A DNA stretch of 34,763 bases from Gloeobacterales cyanobacterium ES-bin-313 (GTDB taxonomy: Bacteria > Cyanobacteriota > Cyanobacteriia > Gloeobacterales > Gloeobacteraceae): assembly GCA_014379585.1 (NCBI GenBank), contig JACMLN010000011.1, positions 1-34,763 on the forward strand, read 5' to 3'. A model generated the notes under the pieces. It did no database searches. It was not told the DNA's origin and was given only the letters and a program-made list of their open reading frames with translations. Shown here piece by piece: positions 8,077 to 17,309 of the stretch. The position numbers were made by a program, and so were the translations under genes. Numbering within the stretch: the first letter of the stretch is position 1; the number at the start of each line of letters is the position of its first letter.

Positions 8077-8873
8077 TAGGGTGTCTCCTTGGGCATACTG
8101 CGGGCAAGTTTTGTGATCAGTTGGTCAAGGGCAATCCCTGTCAAACCGATGATCAAGATCGAAACAATCAATAAGCCGAGATCGAGGTTATTCCAGGCAT
8201 TCCAGACGAAGGCACCGATCCCCTGGGCACCTGTCAACATTTCGGCGGCCACGATCACCATCCAGGCAATGCCCAAAGAAATGCGCATTCCAGTAAACAG
8301 ATTGGGCAAAGTCGCAGGAATGATGATCTGGCGTAGAACTGTCGATTTGGGCAAATCGAGCACTTGAGCAAGATTCCAATAGCCCTTCGGAATACTGTGT
8401 ACGCCAAGAGCAGTATTTAAGACAATCGGACAAAGACTGGTGATGAAGATGACGAAGAGGGCAGCGAGTTCGCTATTGTGCAAACTGGCCAACCCAATTG
8501 GCAACCAGGCCAGAGGCGAAACGGACTTGACCAGTTGAATCGAAGGATCGAAGGCGCGACTGGCTTTCGGCGAGATGCCAATCCAGAGACCAAGGGGAAC
8601 CCCGACCAAAAGCGCACAGCCAAAGCCGACAGCGACCCGCCCTAGGGAATAACAAAGCAGCCAGCCAATGCCAATATCCGAAGGGCTGGCGACGGAGAAG
8701 GCTTTGCCAAATAGGGGGCCGCAAAGAGCAAGGACGGTGGCTGGTGAGGGTAGATCAGCAATTGCAGTCGCTGTGACCAGCCACCAAAGACCCAATAGGG
8801 CGATCGGTGGAAGGCAAGGTAGAAGCCATTGCACCGGGAGGCGGCGCTCTGGCATGTCAAAGGTAGTTGTCAT
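8076..8873 (-). CDS. ABC transporter permease, Nrt/Ssu/Tau type
   Basis: A protein of about 265 residues with roughly six membrane helices and the binding-protein-dependent permease loop (AQVLDLPKSTVLRQIIIPAT, then LPNLFTGMRISLGIAWMVIV) that contacts the ATPase. It resembles NrtB/CmpB/SsuC. I start it at the ATG at 8873, which gives MTTTFDMPERRLPVQWLLPC and lies two bases after the binding-protein stop; the much longer open frame from 9110 overlaps that gene and has a non-permease N-terminus. It forms a complete importer with the genes on either side. Confidence 0.92.
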   Translation of the reverse strand: MTTTFDMPERRLPVQWLLPCLPPIALLGLWWLVTATAIADLPSPATVLALCGPLFGKAFSVASPSDIGIGWLLCYSLGRVAVGFGCALLVGVPLGLWIGISPKASRAFDPSIQLVKSVSPLAWLPIGLASLHNSELAALFVIFITSLCPIVLNTALGVHSIPKGYWNLAQVLDLPKSTVLRQIIIPATLPNLFTGMRISLGIAWMVIVAAEMLTGAQGIGAFVWNAWNNLDLGLLIVSILIIGLTGIALDQLITKLARSMPKETP

Positions 8874-8875
8874 GG

Positions 8876-10153
8876 TTAAACCTTCTTGATGTCGAAGTTT
8901 TTGATGTAGGCGACTGGGTTGCCTGCATCGAAGGTGCGGTGATCTAGAAAACCACTTTCCGGCTTGTAGTCCACCTTGGGAGAGCGAATACCCAGTTCCT
9001 CTGCGGCTTCGCGGTAGGTCTGGGTGAGGTACACCCGATCCAAGATCTGTTCGGCATTTTTTGGCAAAGCGCGCAGTTGGCCCCAGCGCACCATCTGAGT
9101 CAATAACCACATGCCATGGGACTTCCAGAGGTACGTGCCATGGTTATCCCCGGAGAGGTAGCGCGTATTCGCCGTCTTGTAAAACACGTTGAAATCAGAA
9201 ACGGCACGAACATTGCGAATGGTATTTCCTTGGTCGTCGAATCCGCCGTAATTGTAAGTGCCAAGCATCGAGGCCCGTGCATACAGGGGGTTGGCGTTGG
9301 TGTAGGAGGAGCCAGCTGTCAAGTTGGCGACTTCGAGGCGATTGCCAGGTTGATCGCAGTACTGACACGCCTGAATCAAAGACTTGACGACGGCTTTGTG
9401 GGTATTCGGGTTGGCCGCTGCCCAAGCAGCAGTAGCCATCAGCACTTTTTCGGGATGACCACACCAAAAGTCCCGAGAAGCGAGAGCCGTAAAACCGACA
9501 CCATCGAAGACAGCGCGGGCATTCCAGGGTTCGCCGATACTGTAAAGGTCGATACTCCCAGACTTCATGTTGCTCACCATCTGGGGCGGGGGCACGGTGA
9601 CGACGCGCAGATCTCGATTCGGATCAATGCCGTAATGGGCTAGATAGTAGTACAGCATGTAGTGAACCATCGAAGCCGGAAACGACGAAGCCGCTGTCAG
9701 GGAATGCCCCGACTTCAAGTACTTGGCCAAGTCTGCGCCGGTGCGCACACCAGATTGCCAAAGCTGCTTAGAGAACGTAATACCACTGCCGTTGAGGTCG
9801 AGGGACATCAATGCAACGAGGGGAGTAGGCTGGGCACCACCAGCGCCGACCGTTACGTAGAGGGGGGTGGCAAGTACCGAATGGCTGGCATCGAGACGAC
9901 CCTGGATCACACCGTCGCGGACGGTTGCCCAACTGGCTTCGCGAGATAGTTCCACTTCGAGGCCATTCTGTCGAAAGAAGCCTTTTTCTTGGGCAATCAC
10001 AAGGGGCGCACAGTCGGTCACAGGCACAAAACCGATTTTGAGTCGCGTCTTTTCGAGTCTGCCTTTGGCAGAAGCACTTTGAATCCAAAGGTGGGGTGCA
10101 AGGGCCGCAAGACCTTGTATCGTTTGGCGGCGAGTCCAAAGCATGTTGCTCAT
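8876..10153 (-). CDS. Periplasmic substrate-binding protein, NrtA/SsuA-like, with Tat-type signal
   Basis: A 425-residue protein starting MSNMLWTRRQTIQGLAALAP, a twin-arginine-like export signal ending near QSASA, followed by the NMT1/NrtA-like fold start LKIGFVPVTDCAPLVIAQEK and GFFRQNGLEVELSREASWAT. The pattern ADLAKYLKSGHSL with many aromatic residues in the second lobe fits nitrate/sulfonate/bicarbonate-type binding proteins; the NrtA-style lipobox cysteine is absent. Its start codon overlaps the stop of the E10 thioesterase gene (ATGA), so it is translationally coupled to the enediyne cassette. Known relatives bind small oxyanions, sulfonates or thiamine precursors; the ligand here is unknown. 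Confidence 0.9.
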   Translation of the reverse strand: MSNMLWTRRQTIQGLAALAPHLWIQSASAKGRLEKTRLKIGFVPVTDCAPLVIAQEKGFFRQNGLEVELSREASWATVRDGVIQGRLDASHSVLATPLYVTVGAGGAQPTPLVALMSLDLNGSGITFSKQLWQSGVRTGADLAKYLKSGHSLTAASSFPASMVHYMLYYYLAHYGIDPNRDLRVVTVPPPQMVSNMKSGSIDLYSIGEPWNARAVFDGVGFTALASRDFWCGHPEKVLMATAAWAAANPNTHKAVVKSLIQACQYCDQPGNRLEVANLTAGSSYTNANPLYARASMLGTYNYGGFDDQGNTIRNVRAVSDFNVFYKTANTRYLSGDNHGTYLWKSHGMWLLTQMVRWGQLRALPKNAEQILDRVYLTQTYREAAEELGIRSPKVDYKPESGFLDHRTFDAGNPVAYIKNFDIKKV

Positions 10154-10602
10154 CGTGTTTCTCCAGAAAGAACGCTCACTCGGATATCTAAGCGGGCAAA
10201 AGCGGAACGAATGGGGGCAGGCAAGGGCGTTGGTACCATGCGCTCCCCAAGGCGGCGCATGGAAGCGATTTGCTGTTCGCCCCGCGCAATCAGTTCGCGG
10301 GCATCTTCGCTCACCCGCCAGTAGTCGAAGCGCATCGTCACCCGGTTCTGGGTCAGATCCCCAAGGCGCATCTCGATCAGCAGACGGTCGAAGGCCAGGG
10401 CTTCCAAAAGAAAGTCGCAGGAAACACGGGTAGTCACCAGTGCCAACCCCCGCGAGAGTTCACTCAGCACCTGGGGTGCATGTTCCAGTAAGAACATTTC
10501 GCGACAACGTCCCTGCCAGAGCAAGTAGTTGGCATAGTAAACATTGCCGACTAGATTAGTCTCTTCAAAACCAACAATGTGTTCGTAGTTGTAGACTTCC
10601 AT
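10150..10602 (-). CDS. Enediyne core thioesterase E10 (hot-dog fold)
   Basis: A 150-residue single-domain hot-dog thioesterase. The segment FEETNLVGNVYYANYLLWQG followed by RCREMFLLEH is the signature of the SgcE10/CalE7/DynE7 family, which releases the polyene made by the enediyne synthase. The C-terminal half (VSCDFLLEALAFDRLLIEMR, MRFDYWRVS) is also family-typical. It starts two bases after the synthase stop, with a ribosome binding site (AAAGAGGG) inside the synthase's last codons, and its own stop overlaps the binding-protein start. Length is normal. Confidence 0.95.
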   Translation of the reverse strand: MEVYNYEHIVGFEETNLVGNVYYANYLLWQGRCREMFLLEHAPQVLSELSRGLALVTTRVSCDFLLEALAFDRLLIEMRLGDLTQNRVTMRFDYWRVSEDARELIARGEQQIASMRRLGERMVPTPLPAPIRSAFARLDIRVSVLSGETR

Positions 10603-10604
10603 CG

Positions 10605-13600
10605 TTATCCCTCTTTGATTTGGACAGTGGTCTTACTGGTCTGGGGGGAACAGAAAACGGCGAGGACGAGCTTGCTTCCCGTCTGGAGTGCCAGGGCGAG
10701 GGTGAAGATCGTTGCTGAAGCGCACTGGATCTGCACCCAGTGATTGCTGTCGTTACTCAGCAACGTGAAAGGTGAAGCAACGCCACCTTTGATCGCGCAC
10801 TCTTGGGCTGCCCAAACACGGGTTGCAGCGGTATCTTGGTCTTCTTGGCACTCGTGGACGATCAGTTCGGCAAGGGCGAAGCGTTCCGGCGTGAGCAAAG
10901 CGCGCCAGTCCAAGGACTGCACCACTTCGATGTCGCAACCCGGTGCGCCCAACACAGCCAGGGTGAGTTCATTGCAATGGGAGAAGGTCACACTGGTGAG
11001 GCTGCCAACGAGTTCTGGTTTGCCGTCCGGGCCATACATTAAGGTGACAGCTTGACCTAATCGGGTCTGCAATGCGCGTTCAGAACGCTTTTCAAGCCCT
11101 CGATCCGTTTCTAGTGCAACCATTAGCTCCCCATCGGTGTTCCCCAGTTCCCGCAGACGATTTTCGAGGTAAGGGGCAATCAGGGGCGTTGGCCAAACGA
11201 GTGGCAGGGGCGCAGGGGCAATGCGTTGGAGGCGCAATCCTTCCCAGCGCTCGACCACCAGCCCCGTTCCATCAGTGATCGCTAAGTCGTAGACGTAGAC
11301 AGTGTGGTTCTCCCGATAGCGCTCCTGGGCATGGACAAAGAGAGATCCCTCGGGCAGCCCACTGCCGAAGGTGACGCGCTCGACGCCACCAGGGAGCAAG
11401 AAGGCGTGGGGCAAACAGCCCTGAATGGCGTGAATAAAGGTATCACGTACCGCAGGGCTGCCCAGAAGAAAACTGTCTGGCAGGTAGGCTCCAAACCAGG
11501 GTTCGGCGGAATCGGGGGCAATTTCGGCAATGCAGCCTGTGCCTTGAAGATGGCGATAGTTCTCCAAGCGCTGGAAGCGACCCGTGTGGAAAAGTAAAGA
11601 GCCGTAGAGATCCGCTTTTGGATCGAGGGGCAGGGGTTCGGGAAAAGGCGACAGCGAAGATTCTCTGACCAGCACACCAGCAAAGTGACAGCTCGCGGAG
11701 AAGTGATTGACCTGGAAGAGGGTGTCGGAACTGCGCAGAGCAACGGTATAAGTGCCGCCTGGTTGGGCGAGGACGCAGACACGGATCGTCAAACTGCCAC
11801 TTCCTGGCACAACCACGGGACGATGAAACTGAAGATTTTCGAAGACCGGCGGCCCCTGGGTACCAGCTAGGGCACTGACTGCTTGAGCCATGGCTTCGAT
11901 GCCGAGCACTGCGGGTAGAATGCGTTCCCCAGCAAAGATGTGGTCTTGCAGGTAGGGATCGCTCTCCACCGAAAGATCGGCTTCGACCACCAGTTCAATC
12001 TGCGGGTAATGGACGCGAACCCGCTCCAAAAAGCGCAGAAAAGGCAGTTCGGGTTGCGCCAACTGCACCGTCGGCAATTTGCCGAGACGACCAGCCACGA
12101 CTACGGCGACAGGGCGGTGTGGATGCACGATCAGTTGGCGGAGGATTTCAACGCCAACCGTGGGCGGAATTGGGTCAATGCCTTCCTGAGCAAGCACTGC
12201 CAATCTTCCAAGTCTTTCGCCCATACCGACTCCAGACCAGACCGACCACTCCGCCGCCAGACAGCGGCAATCGGGGTAGCGGTACTGCCAGTCTTCGGTG
12301 AGGGCAGTCAACCACTCGTTGGCGGTGGCATAATCGGCTTCCCCCTCCATGCCACTGCGGGCAATAATCGAGCCAAAAGTGATTAATAGGCGCAGTTTCT
12401 CCGGCTGAATGGCCGCAAGCAGATGGCGCAGCCCCGAGATTTTTGGCTTCAAAGTGCGCCGAAAGCTTTCTTGATCGAGGGCACCGAGCAGTTGGGGGAC
12501 ATTCTGGCCAGCACTGTGGAGAATGCCTGTGATAACTCCCCAGTCAGCTTCCGTCCTTTGAATCGCTGTACGTACAGCTTCTGGGTCAGTAACATCGACC
12601 GCCAAGTAGCGATAATCCACTCCGTAGGCGGCAAAGCGCTCCAGGTTTTTGGCAAGTTCCGGCACCTGTTCTGGCTGGGAGCGGCCTAGCACGAGCAAGC
12701 GCACCCCACTTTCGCGGGCGAGGGTGAGGGCGCATTCCGCCGCGATTCCGCGTCCCCCACCACTGACGAGCAGAATATCCGTTGGGCCAAAAGGCAAAGC
12801 TTCGGCTTCGTGGGCATCAGCAAGCATGTTCAAGAGGGGCTCGCGGCGGCAGCCCTGCTGGTCGTAGCTTGCCTCGCAATAACTGCTGTTAGGAGCCATC
12901 GCTTCGATCCAGACCCAGTCAGCCGCCTGGGGGTGATCGAAGGGCACATTCACCACCGCTGTCGGTGTTTTGGGGTTTTCGAGGTGCAAGGTTTTGGCAA
13001 AGCCCGCCCCACCATGTCCTTCCTGTACCAAAACAAATCGGCTACCACGGCGGGCGGCAAGCATTGCCTTCGCTGCTGCGAGCAACAGCGGAACCTGGCG
13101 CTCGTCAGGATTTTGGGGCAACAGAACCACAATGCCACCGTCGCCACCACCACCGACAAAGCGTTTTTGAAGCGCTTTAGACAGGGGGTGTCCTTTGGCC
13201 GCAAAAATTTGCCACTTGCCCTGCCCACGTTTGCGTACAGGTGGTCTTGGGCATTCCACCCAATCGATGGTGAAAGGTCGCACCCAAGTCTCTACACCTG
13301 CTGGAATCGCAGGTTCTGGAGTCCTCTCAGCACTGCCCCCGCGTTGTCGCAGTGCATCCAAAGCAGCAGCCATTTCGCTGACCGTGGCATTGGCATAGTC
13401 TGTGGGCGAAGCGAGCGGTGGAAGACCGAGGCTTTGGGCGGCTCGCGTCACCAGTTGAGCGACGGTGATCGAATTGAGGTGGAGGTCACTGAGCAATCGA
13501 TGGTCGGGGTGGATGGCATTCAGGGGCAGTTCTACCCGGCTGGCCACTAGAGCACGCACTACCTCAAAAGCTGAATCTCCAGCAGGAATCACAGCTAACG

Positions 13601-16334
13601 GTGCTTCGCGGGCTATCTTCGGTGCCTCAGCAGACATGACCAGAGCTGGAGCCAGTTCACAGGGATTGCTGAAGAAAGTCGGCTGCCAGTCTAGCGGGAA
13701 ATTCCGAGAGAAGCGGCCAACGAACAGCGCTTCACGGTCGATAGCTGCACCGAGGGCGAAAGCAGCACCTACAGCTTTTAGCAGTCCACTGACCGAATCG
13801 CTCCCCGTTTCAAGGGCAATCACTGGCGTTTCGCTCACCAATCCACTGAGGACGTGGCCGGGTCCGACTTCGATCAACAGATCGACCATCGGGGTAATCA
13901 ACTGCAAAGCGGCTTGAAATTTCACAGGAGAGGTTAACTGTTCGGCGAGCAGAGCGGCGATGTCCGTATCGGTTGTCAGGAAATCTCCCGTTACTGTCGA
14001 AACCAGGGGTCGCTTAGGAGCACTGAGAAGAGTATTTGCTAAAATGGAGTAAAAGGGTTGAACGGCTGGCTCCATCAATGGCGAGTGAAAGGCGTGGGAG
14101 ACTTTTAGTAACGTGGCTGCACAGCCCAGACGGCGTGCTTGTTCGACGATTGTGAGTACTTGGGTCGTCGCCCCTGCGATCACCGTTTGGTGGGAACCGT
14201 TCAAACAGGCAACCACCACGTCGGTTCCAGCAATTAGCGATAAGGCCTGAGATCCATCGCAACTCAGACTGGCCATCGCTCCCGTTTCTCCAGGCAACGC
14301 CATCAATTGCCCTCGTTGAGCCGCAAGACTAACCAGGGTTTCCGCATCAAAAGCGCCGCTCCAGTGCAGGGCAACCAATTCACCCAAGCTGTGGCCAAGG
14401 GCTACTTGGGCTTCGATGCCAAGTATGTGCAACGCTTCTAGACCCGCCAGACTGGCAGTGACGATCTGGGGCTGGGCCACTTCTGTGGCAGTTTGATCTG
14501 GATTTTTCGGCAAGGCCACCTGCGCGTAGAGGCGTTTGATTACAGCAAAGCGCTCCGCGAGAAGTCCACCATCGGGTCTGGCCACCACACCCTGTCCTGG
14601 GAAGAGAAAACCAATGCGGGGGTCACTGTCCCCTGTGCCTAAAAAGACACCCGCTTCTGGATCGAGGCGGCTGACGATGCCTTCCTGGAGCCAAGTGTGT
14701 AGCAGCTGCAATCCAGCGCACAGGGCTGTTGGGTTCGAGGCGACCAGTGCCACCCGAAAAGCACCAGCTACAGGTTGCTGACTCAGATGCGCGGCCAGAT
14801 CGGTAACTTCGGCGCGGGAAAGGCGCTCAGCATAGCGCAACAGATGCGCAATTTGCGCCTGGAGATCTTCGTTGCTAGGCGCGCTCAAGGTGATCAATTC
14901 TGCATCCTGGCGACCCGCTGCCAACAAGGTCGGAAGCTCGCGATGCTCATCGACCCCTTCAAGGACGATGTGAGTATTGATGCCACCGAAACCCATGGCA
15001 CTCACGCCAGCCCGCCGAGGCTGATCTGCGGGCCAGGGTTCAGCGTGACGCAAGATGCGCAGAACAGCTTGCGCTCCCCGCAGTTCCTGATGGGGATGGC
15101 AACAACCTGTAGTCGGTGGCAGCACTTGTTGATGGAGGGCCATGGTCGCCTTGATCAGACCCGCCACGCCAGCCGCCGCCTTGGTGTGGCCAATGTTGGC
15201 TTTGATCGAGCCGAGGGCAGCCGGAGAAGCCTGCCGATTTGCTTGTCTACGCACCTGGGAAAGACTGGTGAGTTCCACCTGATCTCCAACAGCAGTGCCG
15301 GTGCCGTGGCCTTCGAAGTAACCAACTGTATCGGGACCAAAGCCTGCTTGGACGTAAGCGCGTTGAAGTGCCAGCATTTGGCCATCCACCTCAGGCCGAA
15401 TCAATCCACCACTGCCATCGGAGGAGATTCCCCAACCGCGAATCGTGGCGTAGATCCGCCGATGTTGGGCGAGGGCATCCGCTTCGCGCATCAGCACGAG
15501 CACCCCGCAGCCTTCACCGGGCAAAAAGCCTGTGGGTCTGCTGTCGTAAATGCGCATGTCCTCTTTGGAGAGCGCTCCCGCTTTGGCAAAGCCGATCAAC
15601 TCGAAGGGGTCGAGGCTCAGATCTACACCCCCAACCAGAGCAACATCCAGCTCTCCAGCCACCAACGCTTTGCAACCCGTACTGACGGCCAGCAAAGAAG
15701 AACTACAGGCACCATCGACGGTGTAGCCACCACCACCCAGGTTGAAGTAGTTGCAAATCCGGCCAGCAATGGTATTGGAAAGTCCACCCGCCAAACTGTC
15801 CTCGTTCACTTCGGGAAAGGGGCGCTTGTATTCGACTTCTAGTTCTTCCAGCAAACTGGCAGTCTGAGCAATGCCTTGCTCGGCAAGCACTTTGGCGATC
15901 ACCCGTCGAACAAAAGGCCAGCGCAAGCGCATCACCCCGGAGCGCGAAAACTCTCCTGTCAGGGTATTGCCCAAAAAGACCCCTGTATTCTTCTTTGGCA
16001 GACCTTCACCTCCAGCGAAACCGCTGTCGAGGAGGGCACGTTCCGCCGTCTCCAGAGCCAGCCAGTGGGTGAGATCCGTGCTGCGATAGGTGCCACCCCC
16101 CACCCGAAAGCGTTCGCGGTCGAAGTGATAATTGGCGATCACAGCTGCTTCTTTGCCGTAGGTGCGATCGGCGGCGCTTGGATCGCCATCGCCGTAGTCC
16201 TCTAAGTTGGTGCGCTCCGCTGGCAAGCGGCGAAAAGCTTGTCGCTGGGCTAGAACATTCAGCCAGAGATCGGCGGGGGACGGAGCATCGGGATACTGGC
16301 AGGCCATGCCAACGATAGCGATAGAAGCGTGCAT
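10605..16334 (-). CDS. Iterative enediyne polyketide synthase (PKSE), KS-AT-ACP-KR-DH-PPTase
   Basis: A 1909-residue single-module iterative synthase with the domain order unique to enediyne PKSs. The ketosynthase (1-460) has its nucleophile C210 in VDGACSSSL and histidines H343 (GHGTGT) and H383 (NIGHTKA). The acyltransferase (575-840) has GHSLG with S649. A central ACP has its phosphopantetheine serine at S955 (DLHLNSI). The ketoreductase (1185-1420) has SGGGRGIA at 1191, S1322, Y1335 and N1339. The dehydratase (1450-1700) has H1465 (DHIFAGERILP) and D1631 (RDTFIHAIQ). The C-terminal integrated phosphopantetheinyl transferase has GCDIE (D1801, E1803) and WAAQECAIK (W1841, E1845, K1849). All key residues are intact, so the enzyme should self-activate and build a linear polyene that E10 releases. 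It starts six bases after E5. Whether the product is 9- or 10-membered cannot be read from the synthase by eye. Confidence 0.97.
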   Translation of the reverse strand: MHASIAIVGMACQYPDAPSPADLWLNVLAQRQAFRRLPAERTNLEDYGDGDPSAADRTYGKEAAVIANYHFDRERFRVGGGTYRSTDLTHWLALETAERALLDSGFAGGEGLPKKNTGVFLGNTLTGEFSRSGVMRLRWPFVRRVIAKVLAEQGIAQTASLLEELEVEYKRPFPEVNEDSLAGGLSNTIAGRICNYFNLGGGGYTVDGACSSSLLAVSTGCKALVAGELDVALVGGVDLSLDPFELIGFAKAGALSKEDMRIYDSRPTGFLPGEGCGVLVLMREADALAQHRRIYATIRGWGISSDGSGGLIRPEVDGQMLALQRAYVQAGFGPDTVGYFEGHGTGTAVGDQVELTSLSQVRRQANRQASPAALGSIKANIGHTKAAAGVAGLIKATMALHQQVLPPTTGCCHPHQELRGAQAVLRILRHAEPWPADQPRRAGVSAMGFGGINTHIVLEGVDEHRELPTLLAAGRQDAELITLSAPSNEDLQAQIAHLLRYAERLSRAEVTDLAAHLSQQPVAGAFRVALVASNPTALCAGLQLLHTWLQEGIVSRLDPEAGVFLGTGDSDPRIGFLFPGQGVVARPDGGLLAERFAVIKRLYAQVALPKNPDQTATEVAQPQIVTASLAGLEALHILGIEAQVALGHSLGELVALHWSGAFDAETLVSLAAQRGQLMALPGETGAMASLSCDGSQALSLIAGTDVVVACLNGSHQTVIAGATTQVLTIVEQARRLGCAATLLKVSHAFHSPLMEPAVQPFYSILANTLLSAPKRPLVSTVTGDFLTTDTDIAALLAEQLTSPVKFQAALQLITPMVDLLIEVGPGHVLSGLVSETPVIALETGSDSVSGLLKAVGAAFALGAAIDREALFVGRFSRNFPLDWQPTFFSNPCELAPALVMSAEAPKIAREAPLAVIPAGDSAFEVVRALVASRVELPLNAIHPDHRLLSDLHLNSITVAQLVTRAAQSLGLPPLASPTDYANATVSEMAAALDALRQRGGSAERTPEPAIPAGVETWVRPFTIDWVECPRPPVRKRGQGKWQIFAAKGHPLSKALQKRFVGGGGDGGIVVLLPQNPDERQVPLLLAAAKAMLAARRGSRFVLVQEGHGGAGFAKTLHLENPKTPTAVVNVPFDHPQAADWVWIEAMAPNSSYCEASYDQQGCRREPLLNMLADAHEAEALPFGPTDILLVSGGGRGIAAECALTLARESGVRLLVLGRSQPEQVPELAKNLERFAAYGVDYRYLAVDVTDPEAVRTAIQRTEADWGVITGILHSAGQNVPQLLGALDQESFRRTLKPKISGLRHLLAAIQPEKLRLLITFGSIIARSGMEGEADYATANEWLTALTEDWQYRYPDCRCLAAEWSVWSGVGMGERLGRLAVLAQEGIDPIPPTVGVEILRQLIVHPHRPVAVVVAGRLGKLPTVQLAQPELPFLRFLERVRVHYPQIELVVEADLSVESDPYLQDHIFAGERILPAVLGIEAMAQAVSALAGTQGPPVFENLQFHRPVVVPGSGSLTIRVCVLAQPGGTYTVALRSSDTLFQVNHFSASCHFAGVLVRESSLSPFPEPLPLDPKADLYGSLLFHTGRFQRLENYRHLQGTGCIAEIAPDSAEPWFGAYLPDSFLLGSPAVRDTFIHAIQGCLPHAFLLPGGVERVTFGSGLPEGSLFVHAQERYRENHTVYVYDLAITDGTGLVVERWEGLRLQRIAPAPLPLVWPTPLIAPYLENRLRELGNTDGELMVALETDRGLEKRSERALQTRLGQAVTLMYGPDGKPELVGSLTSVTFSHCNELTLAVLGAPGCDIEVVQSLDWRALLTPERFALAELIVHECQEDQDTAATRVWAAQECAIKGGVASPFTLLSNDSNHWVQIQCASATIFTLALALQTGSKLVLAVFCSPQTSKTTVQIKEG

Positions 16335-16340
16335 AGGGGT

Positions 16341-17306
16341 TTATCCTGCGGTGGGAATCGGTTGAACAGAAATGGGCTGAACTTGCTCCTTCTCGACTTT
16401 GGAGCGCACCTTAAGGGTGAGGCCGCGCAGGGCACAGACGATGGTCAGCGAGAAAAACAGACCAAAGACGATGTGCAAAGAAACGAGAATGCCGTAGGTA
16501 AGGGCGACACTCCCACCAAAGACAAGCTGACAGCGCGCGCCGCTCGGAGTGGTTCCGGGGTCAGAGATCATGTAGAGGCTAAACAGGATGAACGCGAGTC
16601 CGGTCATCGGTCCCAAGGAGGCTTCAACAGAAGTGCCAAAGAGGAGGCCACGCACCACCGCCTGTAGCGCAAAACCGCCCAGCCAGGCAGCAATCAGGGG
16701 GAATCGCTTGGTGGCACGGGCATTGAGCATCGAGCCAGTGCAGATCAAAATCGCTGGTACCAACCAGTCCCAGACTCCACTCACACCCTCTGTAAAGGCG
16801 TAGGGAGGGGCAACGCCAACCGAAGGCAGGAGCAAAAAAGTAATGCTGATGCCGAAGTTAGAAGGGTTGAGAAAGTGGCGGGTTCCCTCGCCAGAGCGCA
16901 CCCGAAACAGGGTTTTTGAAGCGATTCCAGCAGCAGCAGCAAAAGCGACTGGCCACAGAGCATCGTTGGCGTAGGTGAGCATTCCGACTGCCAATCCACC
17001 AATATGGGCAGGCAACAAGAAATCGACGAACTTTCTCCAGCCCCCACCCAAAAAACTGGGCGTGGTGCCTTGGGAGTAGGAGTAGGCAAGCTCGCAGAAG
17101 ATTTCAGTGCTGTAGGTGGCGAGCAAAGCGACAAAGGGCGTGATCCAGGCTTGCTCAAAGCCAAGAATAGTATGACCAAACAGGTTGAAGATAGTGATTG
17201 ACATGGCAAAGGTGCGCAGTCCCATCAAGCGGAGATCTTTGCCTCCTGGTTGAACAGTCAAATCGTCACTACAAGTTTGGGTCGGTGCAGTCAGTTGGAT
17301 CGTCAT
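16341..17306 (-). CDS. Enediyne core protein E5 (UnbU-like membrane protein)
   Basis: A 321-residue polytopic membrane protein with about eight hydrophobic segments. Conserved-looking loop motifs include RVRSGEGTRHFLNPSNFGIS, GSMLNARATKRFPLIAAWLG and FSLYMISDPGTTPSGAR, characteristic of the UnbU/SgcE5 family, which is one of the five genes always found with an enediyne synthase. The SDPGTTP loop also occurs in RnfD/NqrB-like membrane proteins, to which the family appears distantly related, so a flavin or electron-transfer role is conceivable but unproven. It starts three bases after E4 ends, within the coupled operon. Confidence 0.93.
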   Translation of the reverse strand: MTIQLTAPTQTCSDDLTVQPGGKDLRLMGLRTFAMSITIFNLFGHTILGFEQAWITPFVALLATYSTEIFCELAYSYSQGTTPSFLGGGWRKFVDFLLPAHIGGLAVGMLTYANDALWPVAFAAAAGIASKTLFRVRSGEGTRHFLNPSNFGISITFLLLPSVGVAPPYAFTEGVSGVWDWLVPAILICTGSMLNARATKRFPLIAAWLGGFALQAVVRGLLFGTSVEASLGPMTGLAFILFSLYMISDPGTTPSGARCQLVFGGSVALTYGILVSLHIVFGLFFSLTIVCALRGLTLKVRSKVEKEQVQPISVQPIPTAG

Positions 17307-17309
17307 TGT

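Noticed and set aside
8874-9110. N-terminal extension of the permease frame up to 9110
   Set aside because: The extension overlaps the binding-protein gene by about 235 bases, is not hydrophobic like a permease start, and an ATG at 8873 fits the family and the operon spacing.
14775-15842. 355-codon plus-strand frame inside the enediyne synthase gene
   Set aside because: It is antisense to the ketosynthase region, where every active-site motif is intact; long antisense frames are expected in such coding sequence.
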